Source of the DNA: Talpa occidentalis
Taxonomy: Eukaryota; Chordata; Mammalia; Eulipotyphla; Talpidae
Reading direction: 5' to 3'
Length of the DNA stretch: 64,000 nucleotides
NCBI RefSeq assembly: GCF_014898055.3
Contig: NW_023604295.1
Coordinates: forward strand, 96,239,591 to 96,303,590
A model generated the notes under the pieces. It was not told the origin of the DNA. It did no database searches and saw only the letters and a list, made by a program, of their open reading frames with translations. A program made the position numbers and the translations under genes. Of the stretch, positions 22,550 through 33,941 are shown one piece after another; the stretch's first letter is position 1, and every line of letters begins with the position of its first letter.

Positions 22550-22705
22550 CAGTAGTTCTCAGGCTTTAATGTGCATGAGTATTGGGAGGCAATATTAAAA
22601 TGCATATTCTTAGGCTCCCTCCTCAGAGCCTCTGTTGCCAATGGGACCTAGGAACATTTGTTTAACAAGAGTATAAAGAGGACCAAGGTTTTGAAACAGA
22701 CACTG
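22550..22705 (+). mobile_element. MER20-like hAT-Charlie MITE
   Basis: It begins CAGTAGTTCTCAGGCTTTAATGTGCATGAG and contains 'AAAATGCATATTCTTAGGCTCCCTCC' and an 'AACATTTGTTTAACAAG' segment. It ends GAAACAGACACTG, so the terminal inverted CAG(T)G...CACTG ends are partly kept. The inside has lost the usual HAT-MITE symmetry through small deletions. The subfamily name is from memory. Confidence 0.65.
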
Positions 22706-23339
22706 GTACCTTTTTAGATGCTAATTTACCAATAGGCATAGGAGTTCTTAAAACCGGTCATTTGACCCACTGATTTAATTCTAAATTTTTCCCAAGATGT
22801 CCACAAAATTTTTTTTACAAATACACTTACATGTATAGTAGAACAATATACATAATCAAAATGTCCATCAAAAAAAAAAAGGATAAGTGAAGACATATTG
22901 CTGTAGTAAAAATATAACCATTAAAAAAATCAAATATTCAAAGACCATTATCATCATTTAGAAAAAATGTTTACAGCATAGCATTAGATGGGGGGAGGGA
23001 AAAGCATGTAACATACCATTTAAATAACTTTTTAAAGAAGGTAAGAATATATCTGTGAAATATTGGAAAGAAATACCTAAAATGTTAATATTGAATTGTT
23101 GCTTGGTTATTGGATTATTAGAGATTGTTGTTATCTTCTTGATAATTTCTGTATTTTCCAGACTTTGAATAGTGATTAGTTATGACTCTTTTTATTTGAA
23201 AAAGAGTGATTTTTTTTTAATTTTTGTGTTCTTATTTGTATTTTTCCCCATCGCTATCCCTTTTATACCTTTGACAGATGCTATACCCCAAACTCAGTAA
23301 TCTAATTTCATAGAAAAAGGAATGTCCCCTCACTTTTTT
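22706..23339. other. Unassigned AT-rich interval
   Basis: Low-complexity A/T sequence with several A- and T-runs (22870 and 23210 areas). Parts may be old L1 but I cannot place them. Confidence 0.4.
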
Positions 23340-23475
23340 CTGCTTTGTCTCTTGACTTGCTTTGCCAGACATAATTGCTTTGAACTCCTTCTAACTTGCT
23401 ATAAGTGGCAACATTTCTTCTTTCCTAATGACTGAATAATATTCCATTGTCTGGCTATACCACTATACCACTTCT
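23340..23475 (-). mobile_element. Old LINE-1 ORF2 3' fragment, antisense
   Basis: 'GCTATAAGTGGCAACATTTCTTC' and 'GACTGAATAATATTCCATTGTCTGGCTATACC' are the antisense of the well-known ORF2 C-terminal region. The fragment stops at a T/A-rich junction where a second L1 piece begins. Confidence 0.65.
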
Positions 23476-23700
23476 TTTTAAAAAATATTTTAAAATTAAT
23501 TTTTAACTGAGGTAAAACTGGGGTCCCTCCATCAGGTATTACCACCATAGTTCACTCACCACCCACTCACCCATATTCCAATACAATAGACCATCGTGCT
23601 TCCTTCCCTTTTTTGCTCTCTGCCCTCTCCCGCCACTCCCCCCTTGGTGTTTCAGTTCTGTTGTCAGCTATCAAGGATTAGTTTTTTGGCCTGTCTTTAA
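23476..23700 (-). mobile_element. LINE-1 3' UTR fragment, antisense, 5'-truncated
   Basis: After a T/A-rich run (antisense tail) comes 'AACTGAGGTAAAACTGGGGTCCC' and a C-rich stretch (tgccctctcccgccactccc near 23621). This resembles the antisense 3' UTR of the L1 at 52.4 kb and of the inverted L1 at 44.1 kb. It ends abruptly within 230 bp and so is a short insertion. Confidence 0.55.
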
Positions 23701-24568
23701 CAGTGATAAATTTTTAAAAAGAAATTGTCTCATGTAGAGTGAGAACAAAAGTAAGAGCAGTCTCTTAGGAGGAATCTAGCCCAGCCGCAGCCTAGCCTCT
23801 GTGGGATGCCCATGAGAGGCGGTAGAGCTGATGACAAAGAATTAGAGTGAATGAGAAGGTTCTTTTCACTTGATGCTACTTTCCTGCTGTGTTTGAAAAT
23901 CATGAACTATAGGATGGGGAAATGAAGCTGAGTTCACAGTTTAAATGAGATCTTCTTTAGTGCTTTTTGGCTGAAAGCACACTTGTAGAATCCTCCAGCC
24001 CTGCCCTCTATAATACCAACCCTACAGACTGCACTCATGATGAGAGACTTTTGGACAGATGATGTACTCATTCTGGCCAGGGGGACACCACCCAGTGTCA
24101 ATGCTTCCATGGAGTGGTTTCAAAGCCTCCTCTGGCCAATGCACTGGGTGTCCAATAGAAGGTGGAGCAGCATCTTTTTGTGGGCAATGAGATGGCTCAA
24201 ATCCATCCTCCCTGACATACCTCAGTGAATCTCAGGTCAAATCTCTCTTAAAATAAAATTAGAAGCCAGGTAGGCCTTTGGCCTAGAATCAAACCGTTCC
24301 AGATGTCCTGGAATTTTTATTGCACATGCTTTGGCTATTTAGGCAGAGAGCTAAAGATTTCAAATAAAAATCAATTAGAAAGACAAAAATATTAAAATAA
24401 TAACAATGTTAATAGCGATATCAAAAGCCAAAATGCCAATGGTGGCCATAATTACGGCATTTTTTTAAATGAAAACCTTAATTCACTATGCATTTTTCTA
24501 AGTTACCCAAATCATTTGAATATGTCACCTCAGTTATTTTGACAGAATCTCAGAATCTCTTCTACATT

Positions 24569-24600
<32 letters not shown>

Positions 24601-25008
24601 CACACCACTCAGTGGCAAGAGGAAGCGCTAAAGCTCTGATGAAAACCAGAAGCATCTTGAGTTAAAAACAAAACTCTAAAGTTTTCAGTGTGGTGTTTTC
24701 AAACTTCATTCTTGACAAGACTGTAGGGGATTTCATTATGAGAAATTATGAAGCTCCTATTATCATGAATTCTTAGCTTTGGTGGAATATGATGTGGCCT
24801 TATTACAAAATTCTCTCAAAAGAATAAAAAAACATTCAAAATTCTTACCAAAGGTAAGACGGAGGTTCGTAATTCTGTGCCACAAAAACTATAAACCTCT
24901 GGGGTTAAAAATAACCAAAGTGGTACAGGTGTTGCCTCTGTAAACCTGCTATGCTCATCATAGGTCTGCTTCCCATGGGTCAATGTGTCCAGGTTATGAT
25001 CTTTTTTT
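23701..25008. other. Unassigned interval with a CA microsatellite
   Basis: No gene or interspersed repeat recognised. A perfect (CA)n lies at 24570-24599. The 63-codon frame at 24037-24228 has no family resemblance. Confidence 0.45.
24570..24599. repeat. (AC)n microsatellite, perfect
   Basis: Fifteen uninterrupted AC units, likely polymorphic. Confidence 0.95.
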
Positions 25009-25009
25009 T

Positions 25010-25297
25010 TTTTAGTTTTTTTTCTTTTTTTTTTTTTTTAAGATTTATTTATTTATTTATACAAGCACTGGGTACAGTCAGAAGCGTGGGAAGGTGAGAG
25101 AATTTACCAGAGCCAGAGCGGGGAACAGAATAGGCAGAGTGATGAAATACACTGATGAGGGGAGCAGTGGGCACAGCAGGAGAGGTCTGCGTGCCATGTG
25201 GGACCCTCGCCTGCGGCTGGGGATCGAACTGGCGCTGCAGAGGCTGCAGGCAGCTTCGCAGCCCAGCACTCAACCGCTGCGCCACCAGGGGAGGCCC
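25010..25297 (-). mobile_element. tRNA-derived SINE, type A, antisense
   Basis: Reading on the minus strand, GGGCCTCCCCTGGTGGCGCAGCGGTTGAGTGC leads into the B-box and the shared 3' block, then CCCAGTGCTTGTATAAATAAAT and an A-rich tail (T-run on plus). The target ttatgatctt occurs at 24994-25003 and again at 25303-25312. Three overlapping frames of 63-78 codons are shadows of this element. Confidence 0.93.
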
Positions 25298-25312
25298 TAG
25301 CTTATGATCTTT

Positions 25313-27284
25313 AGATCAGCTAAGCTCTGGAAATACTGTGGTGCCCCAAATTTGAATTATATCCTTCCTGTGCAATTAAACATTTTAAAAATGATAAAAT
25401 GTAAAACTAAGATTAAAGAAGTTCAAGAAAGTTTAATTTTCCCTATGATGTCTATTTTGACATCTCTTTGATAATGCCTAAGGCCAAAATACATATAAAG
25501 TAAATATTTGTTACCCCTGCCTTGTTCATGGACCTATGAGGCCGCCCAGTGTGTGTCCCCAGCACTGTGAAGAGGTGGCGCTGACAGAGTGAAGTTCTGA
25601 TTTGGTGGTTGCACACCTCACACTGCCATGCTATGCAGCCGGAGGTTAGAAATCAGGAGGTTGATCCCAGCCCAATTTCATATGTGAATTCAGGCAAACT
25701 TAGTGCTTTGAGGAGTCATTATCACATGACAGTTGAAACTGGCAACCTGTGACTAACAAGTCTCCCAAGTGAATGAACCTGGTACCTTTTCTCCTCTGGC
25801 CTTCTGCTTCCTACCAGATTCTGTTAAGTGGGGACTTGCAGCAATAGCCCATCCCTGTTGGGATGCAGCTTTTGAAACATGGTCCTAGTTCTCAACTTAC
25901 TCCTTTGGTTGCACTGTTCTAACAGGCACGGCATCCCCCATATTTAACTTGGTTGTATCTTATCGTCACATCATTGGCCCAGCCAGCTCTTGGCTAAGTG
26001 AACATTTTCAGGACCTACTAGCCCAAGAGAATGAGCTGTTAGAAGTTGTAGCACTTTTGCAGCAAATCAACTTGTTATTCTATTCCACGACTCCTCGACT
26101 CACTCCTGATGTGAAGGGACTGTGCTAAGGTGAGGCGACAGGAACAGGAGTCTAGGCAGGAACCAAACTCTGGGACAGGCTGTGTCAAACTGACCAGTTA
26201 GCTGGCTTTCTCACACAATGGACACTGTGTGCTCTTCAGAGTATGGGTGTGGGTGCCAGAAATGCCATGTCCCAGGATGAAATTCAATCAGAAACTAGTG
26301 TCTACCCAGATATTGACAACAAAACTAGAGAACTAGGTACCAGGCAGTTCAGGCAAAGACTGGTGTCCATTTTTCTGTATGTGCTATGAAAGTGAGCAAA
26401 CATAGCCCATTTTTATTTGAGGTCTTTACGATGCCTTTGGTCCCCATAAAGTATCCACTATATGGTTTTGGAGATTTACCAGTGAGAAGAATGATGTACC
26501 AAAAACAACAATGGTTAAAAGAATATGTAAAATAAAACATTAGTTCAGGAATCTCCAAAAAGGGTATATAATCTTATCATTCATTACTTCAGTAAATGTT
26601 TGAAACTTTTCCTGAAAATAAAAAGCAGAATTATATATCAAATCCTTAGGAAAGCATTAATCTTTCCAGCTTAAGCCTTTTAGTCTACTTTTAAATATTC
26701 TTTAATAAATTGATTTGAAGATCCCATCTTGGACAGTGTTTCTCCTCCCCATTCCTGCCCTGCTCCAAGATTAAAAGCATCCCTAGGTTTAGCACAGATG
26801 AGGCAAGGTAGCTCCCCAAAGCCCACGGGCAGACAGGACCATGAGCTAAAGAAACCATAGCTTTCCTATAGACACACCGTTTCCTATAGGCACACCGTTG
26901 GGGAAAAGAATTCTGTTGGGTAATTCCAAATACCGTATCTTAACCTAGGACTAGCCAGAATAGACCTAAACAACAGGGACCTGGAGGGAAAAATAAAGAG
27001 TGTCCTTCCAGGTTCACTGGTCACTGGTGACATGGTAGTGCTCATTTAAAGACCTGAGGTTAGAATGGGCAGAGTCATCTTGAAAAATCTTACTAACTGC
27101 TCCTTGCCTAAGCATGTCAGATGTTACCTAAGAATGTCAGGGAATTTTAAGTATCTGTAATTTTTTACTTCTCCCACTGCTTCGTTCTGTTATCTTATCC
27201 GTGAACATCTCTAAGTCCCTTTTCCTGTATCAGAGAGGGCTACCTCTTCTCTAGAAACTCTCCAGAGGTGTCATTGAAAAGTGG
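25313..27284. other. Unassigned interval
   Basis: No recognisable repeat family or gene over about 2 kb. It includes an 18-bp tandem duplication at 26862-26897. Moderate GC stretches near 25540-26270 show no sustained open frame. Confidence 0.4.
26862..26897. repeat. 18-bp tandem duplication
   Basis: tttcctatagacacaccg at 26862-26879 is followed at once by tttcctataggcacaccg at 26880-26897, with one mismatch. Confidence 0.9.
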
Positions 27285-27630
27285 TTACCCCACCAGGACC
27301 TACATTTCCCAGACCCCTTTGCCGTTTGGTGTAGTCATGTGACTGAAGTTTAGCAAAAGGAATGTGTGTGGAAATGTGCTGCACCTTCAGGCAAGGCCGA
27401 TGGAAACCTCTCGTGCACTTCAGATTCGTCTACTGAGAAGTGGAGACAATCCTCAGTGACTTTGAAAGCCATCTGCTACAGAAGGTGGAGCCTCTCTCAA
27501 TCTGCATCTCTTCATGAAGGTATGAAAGTTGTGCCACTAAGCTGCAGTGTTATATGAGCAAGAAATAAACTTCTATTGTGTTGGTCGTTATACATTTTTT
27601 ATTCAATTACAGCAAGTAGCCTATCTCAAC
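27285..27630 (+). mobile_element. Old LTR-like repeat (ERVL/MaLR type, unclassified)
   Basis: The collinear motifs 'CATTTCCCAGACCCCTTTGCCG', 'GTAGTCATGTGACTGAAGTTTAGCAAAAGGAATGTG', 'GAGCAAGAAATAAACTTCTATTGTGTT' and 'ATTACAGCAAGTAGCCTATC' match a widespread mammalian solo-LTR-like repeat with its AATAAA signal. The 62-codon frame inside is a by-product. Family assignment is uncertain. Confidence 0.5.
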
Positions 27631-28559
27631 CATGTGTATTTTCTTTGATACAGCTGTTATTATTGTGTGCACAAGTCTGGGTGCCTTCTCCCCTTTCCTT
27701 AAATGTTACCACAAACCAAAGAAGCAGAAAAAATAAATATAAATTTAAGCAACAGATAGGGACAAATACCACTCACCAAATTAGTGGTCACAGTATTTAG
27801 ATCTTGTAGCCAGAAGAACAGTAGTTCAGAAGAAGGTCACTCCAAGACAACCTGATATATTAAAATAAAACAAAAAGTCAAACGTAAGACTTATAAAACA
27901 TATCACGTGAAGGTTAATTTCTAAAGGATGTTGCCAGTTTACAAAAGAATTAGTCACTATTTTCCAGTAAATGACAAATTTCCCTATTGCTTTAAAAATA
28001 AGATTTATTTTAAAAATTTATCCCCCTTCCAATTATTATAATTTATAAAGACTTTATAAAGAACAATTCTGCTCTGCTACGTAAGCTATGCAGGACTAAA
28101 TATGAACTCTGTGGATGACCTCGGCAGCCAGAAATATAGGGTATGTTTTCGAGGCCTATGTGCTCTGCAGTTCTTTCGTGCATGTTCAAACTTTCCTCTT
28201 GCGAACTTGTTTCTTAGGTAGGAAATTCCAGTTTATAAAATTACAGGCTACGAAAAAAAACTTTAGGTTTTTTAGATGAAGTTAAAATAGACACGAGAGA
28301 TACATTATAATCTGTCTTTGTGTCAAATACCCTCCCAGATACACCACCACTCCTGGAAATAAAAATAAGTTCTCTGTAAACAGGGTGAAGATGAGACAAT
28401 GGAGGTGAGCGCACCAGAACAGCTGAGAACCTCCGTAATGGCAGTCGAGTTGGGGACATTTTCTTACCAGAGCAATCATCTGTTACTAGGTTAAGGGTAA
28501 AAATACCATTTGACAGTACAGGGAATATATTTGCCAAGGAGAGTGTGTTTGTGTGTCTG
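27631..28559. other. Unassigned interval
   Basis: AT-rich with no repeat recognised. The minus-strand frames at 28241-28537 (98 codons) and 28282-28479 overlap each other and resemble no known protein. Confidence 0.4.
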
Positions 28560-29147
28560 ATTACTCAGTATAAGATCCAGGAAGCAAACAGCTCAGAACT
28601 CTGAGCAAACATTCTGACAGTCCGCAACAGAGCATTAGGGCAGAAGGAGGAAGAAGAGACGAAACATGAGGGTTGACAGGGGAAGGCGCGACTTGGGCCA
28701 TTTCCTCCAGGGTTTCAAACTTAGGATTTTTGTTGTCGCTGTTTATATTTTTTGAGAGGAAATGCCTTCTTGCCTGGTCCTGTGGAAAAGAGAGCGATTA
28801 GATCCCTTTGGCGCTGTGCTCGGAGGGTCTCCGCGTGCAACCCACACCCTCCCTCTGGGCCGGGCCCTGCTGAGCCGCAGGTGTCAGGGAACAAGATGGC
28901 GCCCCACAGTGAGGGCGCGGAGCGAGGGGGGCAGGGTGGGCCTTCACTTACTCGGAGGTGCTGGCTCCTCTGAAACCCAGATGCTGCCAACTCCCTGGGC
29001 TCAGGAGTTAAAACCGCTCTCTCCACTTCTTCACTTCTCGTCGAGATCAGCACCACATATTTTTCTGATAATGTCACCCATGCTGACTTCTTACATTTTG
29101 AAAGTTGATCTACAAGTAAAACCTTCCATGAAGCACACACAAAAAGC

Positions 29148-29157
29148 AAAAAAAAAA

Positions 29158-29188
<31 letters not shown>

Positions 29189-29189
29189 G
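29148..29189. repeat. Poly(A) run followed by GAAAA units
   Basis: Twenty-seven A residues followed by GAAAAGAAAAGAAAGG. No AATAAA lies shortly upstream and no SINE body precedes it, so it is either a simple repeat or the tail of something not recognised. Confidence 0.85.
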
Positions 29190-29315
29190 GTGTGCTGTGG
29201 GGAGATGGAGAGGCGAGAGGCAGGGGCCTCCTTATTTTGAGAACTGCTGCAGCTGCGAGTGCCACTCCCCAGCCGGCTTCCTGGCTGCAGAGGGAGGCCA
29301 GTGGCCAGGCGTGGG

Positions 29316-29340
29316 TGACGTCAGGGCCAGGCCTGAGTCA
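29316..29340. promoter_or_regulatory. CRE and AP-1 sites 18 bp apart
   Basis: TGACGTCA at 29316-29323 is the perfect CREB/ATF palindrome, including its CpG. TGAGTCA at 29334-29340 is the consensus AP-1/TRE site. The centre spacing is close to two helical turns. Both sites lie in the GC-rich patch. Confidence 0.5.
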
Positions 29341-29944
29341 TCGCCAGCGGCTGGGCTGTCCTGCCACTCGGAAGGGGACAAAAGGAACCTTTGATGTCCA
29401 GAGGCCCTCCTCTCGGCACACTCGCCTGTTCTGAGCAGCAGGCCAGGAGAACATTCCTGCAGTCTCCCCACCCCCCGGCCGCCCTTCCTACTTCCGGAAC
29501 AGTCCCAGGCAGATTCTGCAAGGCCTCCCCAAGGGACGTGACCCCTCTTGCATGGCAAAGGCATGGCGTTCTCTGTCAAAAAGAAAAGCAGGGAGGGTGT
29601 TTCGCTAGGGATTTCTCACCTACCCCTCCGGCATTCCTCTTCTTCCTTATGGTGCCGCTTACCCAGGGACTCGAAGTGATCGTGAAAGGGAAGAGCGGAA
29701 GGCACTCTTGTCACACCCCCCTCCAGGGGCAGCACCCAGTGGTCAGTGTCTGTTATCCTCTGCCTTTGTGCAATGGCCTGGGCCTCAGCTCCTGCTCTTC
29801 CTGAGCTTAACAGGTTATCACTCTTTAAAAAATATATACCAGAGCCTGGCAGAGGGCTCAGTAAATACATAAGGAATGAGTAAATAATAATATGAATGAA
29901 TAATAAAAATATTTTAAAATAGTAGGAAATATCTATTGAATAAT

Positions 29945-30165
29945 GACAGTGAATGTTTGAAGTCTGTGCTAAGTGATCATTTCATTTATTGCTATTAGCA
30001 CAACATGGTTATGAGGTAGGTATTATTATTCTTTGGAGTTTTACAGGTGAGGAAATGGATTCTCAGAAAGATTAAGGTACTTCTCTGGCGTCCCACAGCT
30101 AGTTAGTGGCATAAGCTGGATCACCTGGCCTCAAATCTTGTATTTTTAAGCATTATGCTGAGTGA
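29945..30165 (-). mobile_element. MIR SINE, near full length, antisense
   Basis: Ordered antisense MIR blocks: 'GTGCTAAGTGATCATTTCATTTATTGC', 'GGTTATGAGGTAGGTATTATTATTC', 'TTTTACAGGTGAGGAAATGG', 'CCCACAGCTAGTTAGTGGCATAAGCTGG' and 'TTAAGCATTATGC'. Confidence 0.82.
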
Positions 30166-31787
30166 CTGGAAGAAATGAACAAATATTAACCAAAGGCAGC
30201 CTGTCCAGGAGAGGAGCGATAAGGCTAATAATGACACTAGTAACCAAATCCTACAAGGAAACAGTGGCGTAATTAGGGGTGTACTGTCAACTTGGTGACC
30301 TAGGGTAGTAGGCCTCACGACCTCTTGATGGCTCAACACCAGGTCCGAGGCTAGGCAGCATACCAGGGTCTGCTTTAAGGCCAAGTGGGCTTGAAAAGCT
30401 AGAACCAGAAGACACAGCAGAGAGATCTGCATGGTGGATGCAGAGTCCACAGTGAACAGAGCACCTCAGAGGAAAACTGGTCTTACTGACCTCTGGCCTC
30501 AAGGGTGCAGGTGGGAGTGCCAGTGAAGCTAAAAGCACAAGCCCAGGCCAGACAAGCAGGTTAGGGGAAGGTTACTCGAAACCTAGAGAAGAAGGCTGAA
30601 TACTGTGTGGTTTCAAAGCACCAAGAGGTGCTGGAGGTCGCAGGAGGGGCTGGACCTGACAATGACTGTCACCTCTGCTCTTAGCACTGCCTCACAAAAA
30701 TCAGTGGCCATTCTGGGATGAGTGAGAGCCCTGTCAGTGCTTGTATTCAAGTCATGGTGGGGGAGGGGGCCAGAGGAGGAGCGTTTCTGATAGGGGTGTC
30801 TGGACCCAGGGTAAGGATGACCTCAGAGGTGCCATCTCTCTTTGTGACTGGTGATTCTGTGGTTTGTACTTTTCCACAATTCTCCCAAGGTGAATGTCTT
30901 ATTCCAAGAAACAGACAAAAGCCAGGAATGCCCAGTCCCATGAAGAGGGGAGGGAGGTGTGGTTCAATAATTCCACCCTCTCTCAGCTATCCTTCCCACT
31001 GTGGGATGGGGTGTCTGGCCATAGGGACCCTTCTCTGTGGCTTTGGAAATCAATGCTTCTGATAGCTGGGGACATTGTGCAGTTACCTTGTTCCTGGGAG
31101 CACAGCCAGTTGCTACTCAGGGTTTACAACTTATGCTGTGGGGTATGAATCCCCAGGCAGGTGGAATTAGCAGAGGTGAACTTCAGAAAGGAGAAAGCCA
31201 CATGCTTTTAATCAAGGGAACAACAACAACTAATCAGTTACTGTCCACGTCCACACTGAGCCTGACCTTGGGCAGAGGAAAGTTCTTTAAGTTCCAGGCA
31301 TTTTTGGCAGAGAGCTTATTTATTCTTTCCTTTTCTCTGCAGAAAATGCCTCTGGTCACCTCCCCATTTTTTCCCCCAAAGGGTACATAAATACATAGGT
31401 ATTTATTTCTTTAATAAGATGAATAAAGGCTGGTTCTTAATTCAGCCTACCTTGTGGGGCCAGGAAAATGTGAACAGAAAAAGATCAGAGGGGAGAATGG
31501 AGCTTCAGTGAGACACAGAATTGCATTCAGTGAGACACAGCCCTTGCATTCTGAGCTCTGGGGTAGATTCTACCAGTGAGAATAAAACTAGAGCAATGGG
31601 AAAAACATTTATTTGGGGACACAAATGACACGCCTTAGCCTACTCCATCTGCTGAACCTATTTCCTTTGCTACAATAAATACTGTTATCTGCTGGGAATT
31701 TAAAAAAATATGAAAACCTTTATGGGATGAAAGACTCCTTGGAAGACTCGTCTATCCTCATCCCTCTGTTTTCTCTCATCTTACATG
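30166..31787. other. Unassigned interval with small duplication
   Basis: Frames at 30121-30450, 30718-31062 and 31037-31390 exceed 80 codons but overlap in different registers and show no domain; 30121-30450 overlaps the MIR end. A 22-bp near-tandem repeat (ttcagtgagacacag core) lies at 31504-31548. No repeat family is recognised. Confidence 0.4.
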
Positions 31788-33010
31788 CTTTTAAAAAATT
31801 ATGTTAAAATAACATTTATATGTCATAAAGTTAACCCATGTAAAGGCATATAATTCAATGGATTTTGGTTTATTTACAGAAGTGGGTGACTAATTTTGGT
31901 ATATTTACAGAATTGGGTGACTAATTTTAGAACATTGCATCTCACACCCAAAAGAAACCTTGTATTACTAACAATATTACTACTCATTTTTTCCCAATCC
32001 CCAGCCACAGACAATAGTTATTCTTCCTTCTGTCTTTATGGAGTTGCCTCTTCTGGACACTTAATATAAAATGAAATAACACAGTATGTAGTCCTTTATG
32101 TCTTACTTCTTTCACCAGTCTGTTTTCAGGTTTCATCCATGTTGTAGACTATACCATTACCTCATTCCTATTTATGCCCAAATAATATTCCATTGTGTGG
32201 ATATACTACAGTTTTATCAGTTGGTGAACAATTGAGGTTGTTTTTTCCTTTCATTTTCACTCTTATATATAAGAACATTCAAGTACAAGTTCTTATGTTG
32301 GCATATTTTCATGTGCTTGTATAGATATCAATGAATGGAATTATTAGGCCATAAGGTAATTCTATGTTTAACATTTTGAGAAACTGTGAAAATGTTTTTC
32401 CAAAGTTCTGTACCATTTTACATCCTTACCAGTGATGTGTGAGGGTTTTTATTTTTTCACATCCTTACCAGCACTCTTATGACTCTAAATTTTCTTATTC
32501 TAATTATCCTAGTAGTTGTGAGACATAATTTTGATTTGCATTTTCCTAATGACTATTGATGTTGAACATCTTCTCATGAACTCACTGGGCATTTGTATAT
32601 CTTCTTTGGACAATTGTCTGCTCAAATCCTCTGCTTTCAAATTGAGTTGTCTTTTTATTTTTCAGTTGTAGAGGTTATTGATAGATTCTATATACAAATC
32701 CCTTAATAAATATTCATTTTATAAATACCATCTCCCTGTTTGTGGATTGTTTTTTTACTTCTTTGATTACATCCTATGAAGGATAAAAGTTTTAAATTTT
32801 GGTGGAGTAAGGCTTATCAATTTTCTCTTATTTATTTACTTGTAATATTTTTGTAATTAATCTAAGGCGTGTAGATTTACACTTGACTTTTCTTCTAGGA
32901 GTTTTATAGTTTTAGTTCTTACAATTATGTCTATGATCCATTTTAAGTTTAATTTTATAATGTGAGGTAGGGATCCAAATTCTTTTCATGTGCATTTCAA
33001 GTCTGTACAT
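31788..33010 (-). mobile_element. LINE-1 fragment (L1M-like), antisense, 3' UTR to ORF2
   Basis: Antisense 3' UTR ('TGTTAAAATAACATTTATATGTCATAAAG', 'TAAAGGCATATAATTCAATGG') leads into antisense ORF2 with 'CCAAATAATATTCCATTGTGTGG', 'TTTACATCCTTACCAGTGATGTG' and 'TTTGTATATCTTCTTTGGACAATTG'. It extends to 'CTCCCTGTTTGTGGATTG...GGTGGAGTAAGG'. Orientation and order are intact, the reading frame is destroyed and the 5' end is lost. A 31-bp tandem duplication sits in its 3' UTR at 31863-31924. Confidence 0.85.
31863..31924. repeat. 31-bp tandem duplication in L1 3' UTR
   Basis: Two abutting copies run from ttttggtttatttacagaa to gggtgactaa, at 31863-31893 and 31894-31924, differing at two sites. 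Confidence 0.88.
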
Positions 33011-33124
33011 CTATAACTGTTATAAAATAAAAGGTTTATTTAAAAATATATTCTTAATATTTTATTCTTAATGGATATCATTATATAGGAAATAATTTTT
33101 GCTCATAAACTTAAAAGAGTTTGT

Positions 33125-33310
33125 ACTTTGGAGATTGGAAGATCTAACTTTTAATCCTGGCTCCACTATTTATTAGCTGTATGACCTTAAGATTGCTTAA
33201 CTTATTTCACCCTCCCTTTTTTTTTTTTCAACCTGAGCAAAGGAAATAATAATACCACCTCATGGAGCTGTTATGCAGATAAAATAGGATAATGCTATGT
33301 AACCCTATAG
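33125..33310 (+). mobile_element. MIR SINE
   Basis: 'TCTAACTTTTAATCCTGGCTCCACTATTTATTAGCTGTATGACCTTAAG', 'GCTTAACTTATTTCACC' and 'AATAATAATACCACCTCATGGAGCTGTTATGCAGATAAAATAGGATAATGC' follow MIR order; a T-run has expanded at about 33218. Confidence 0.82.
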
Positions 33311-33906
33311 AGTCCATGACTCCCATGGACTAGACTCAGGGTGGTGCTGACATCCAAGATACCTAGTCCAATCATCAAAAAGTAATTTTAAGTTCAGTCA
33401 CATATTCAAATACCCTCGTTTTCAAATACCATACAAAGCTCCCTGCAATACTTTGTAACATCCTTTTATTCTCTCCTGTTTAAGCCCCTTCTACCCCACA
33501 ACTTCAGCTCACAATTCTTTCTTCAAGCTCTTTACAAAGCTTTATCTCCAGCCCTAAATTATGTCCCCCTAGTTTTTCTACTTCTGTCCACTTCTCCTGA
33601 CAGGGCAAGGGCAGAAACTGGACAGGCAAAGCCAGAACTCCCTTTAATGAGCAGGAAGAAAATACTATCAGGGAGTATTCAATTTGTGGTCCATAACTCC
33701 TGTAATGAACTTAGTGCAATGTCTGCTATAAGAAGGCTCAATAAATACTGCATTTTTCTTTTTTTTTTTTTTTTTTTTGTGGTGATGGTGGTGGTTACAT
33801 TATGATCCATATATATTTTTGAGTTAATTATGTTAATATATATTAATAGGTCCCATGACCTCTGAGAATCTAGACTAAAGGCTACTGCCCAAGGGCCTGT
33901 CCTCAT

Positions 33907-33908
<2 letters not shown>
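33311..33908. other. Unassigned, with L2-like tail and T-runs
   Basis: 'GAACTTAGTGCAATGTCTGCTATAAGAAGGCTCAATAAATACTGC' at about 33708-33752 looks like an L2/MIR-type terminal segment. A T-run follows at 33760-33779, then GTGGTGATGGTGGTGG. Nothing else is recognised. Confidence 0.45.

Positions 33909-33941
<33 letters not shown>

Larger units (their letters stand above)
28680..29600. promoter_or_regulatory. GC/CpG-rich patch with promoter-type motifs
   Basis: CpG dinucleotides cluster at 28780-28930 and 29190-29560, unlike the rest of the window. Motifs seen are AAGATGGCGCC at 28893-28903 (YY1-like, often at transcription starts of TATA-less promoters), the full CRE palindrome TGACGTCA at 29316-29323, and TGAGTCA (AP-1) at 29334-29340. 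A 27-base A-run with GAAAA units (29148-29189) divides the patch. Open frames of 80-210 codons on both strands are explained by GC richness. It may be a distal promoter, an enhancer or an unannotated first exon; no transcript evidence is available. Confidence 0.4.

Noticed and set aside
28721..29394. Frames of 142 and 210 codons on opposite strands
   Set aside because: They overlap each other in GC-rich DNA, contain a poly(A)-encoded Lys run and match no family.
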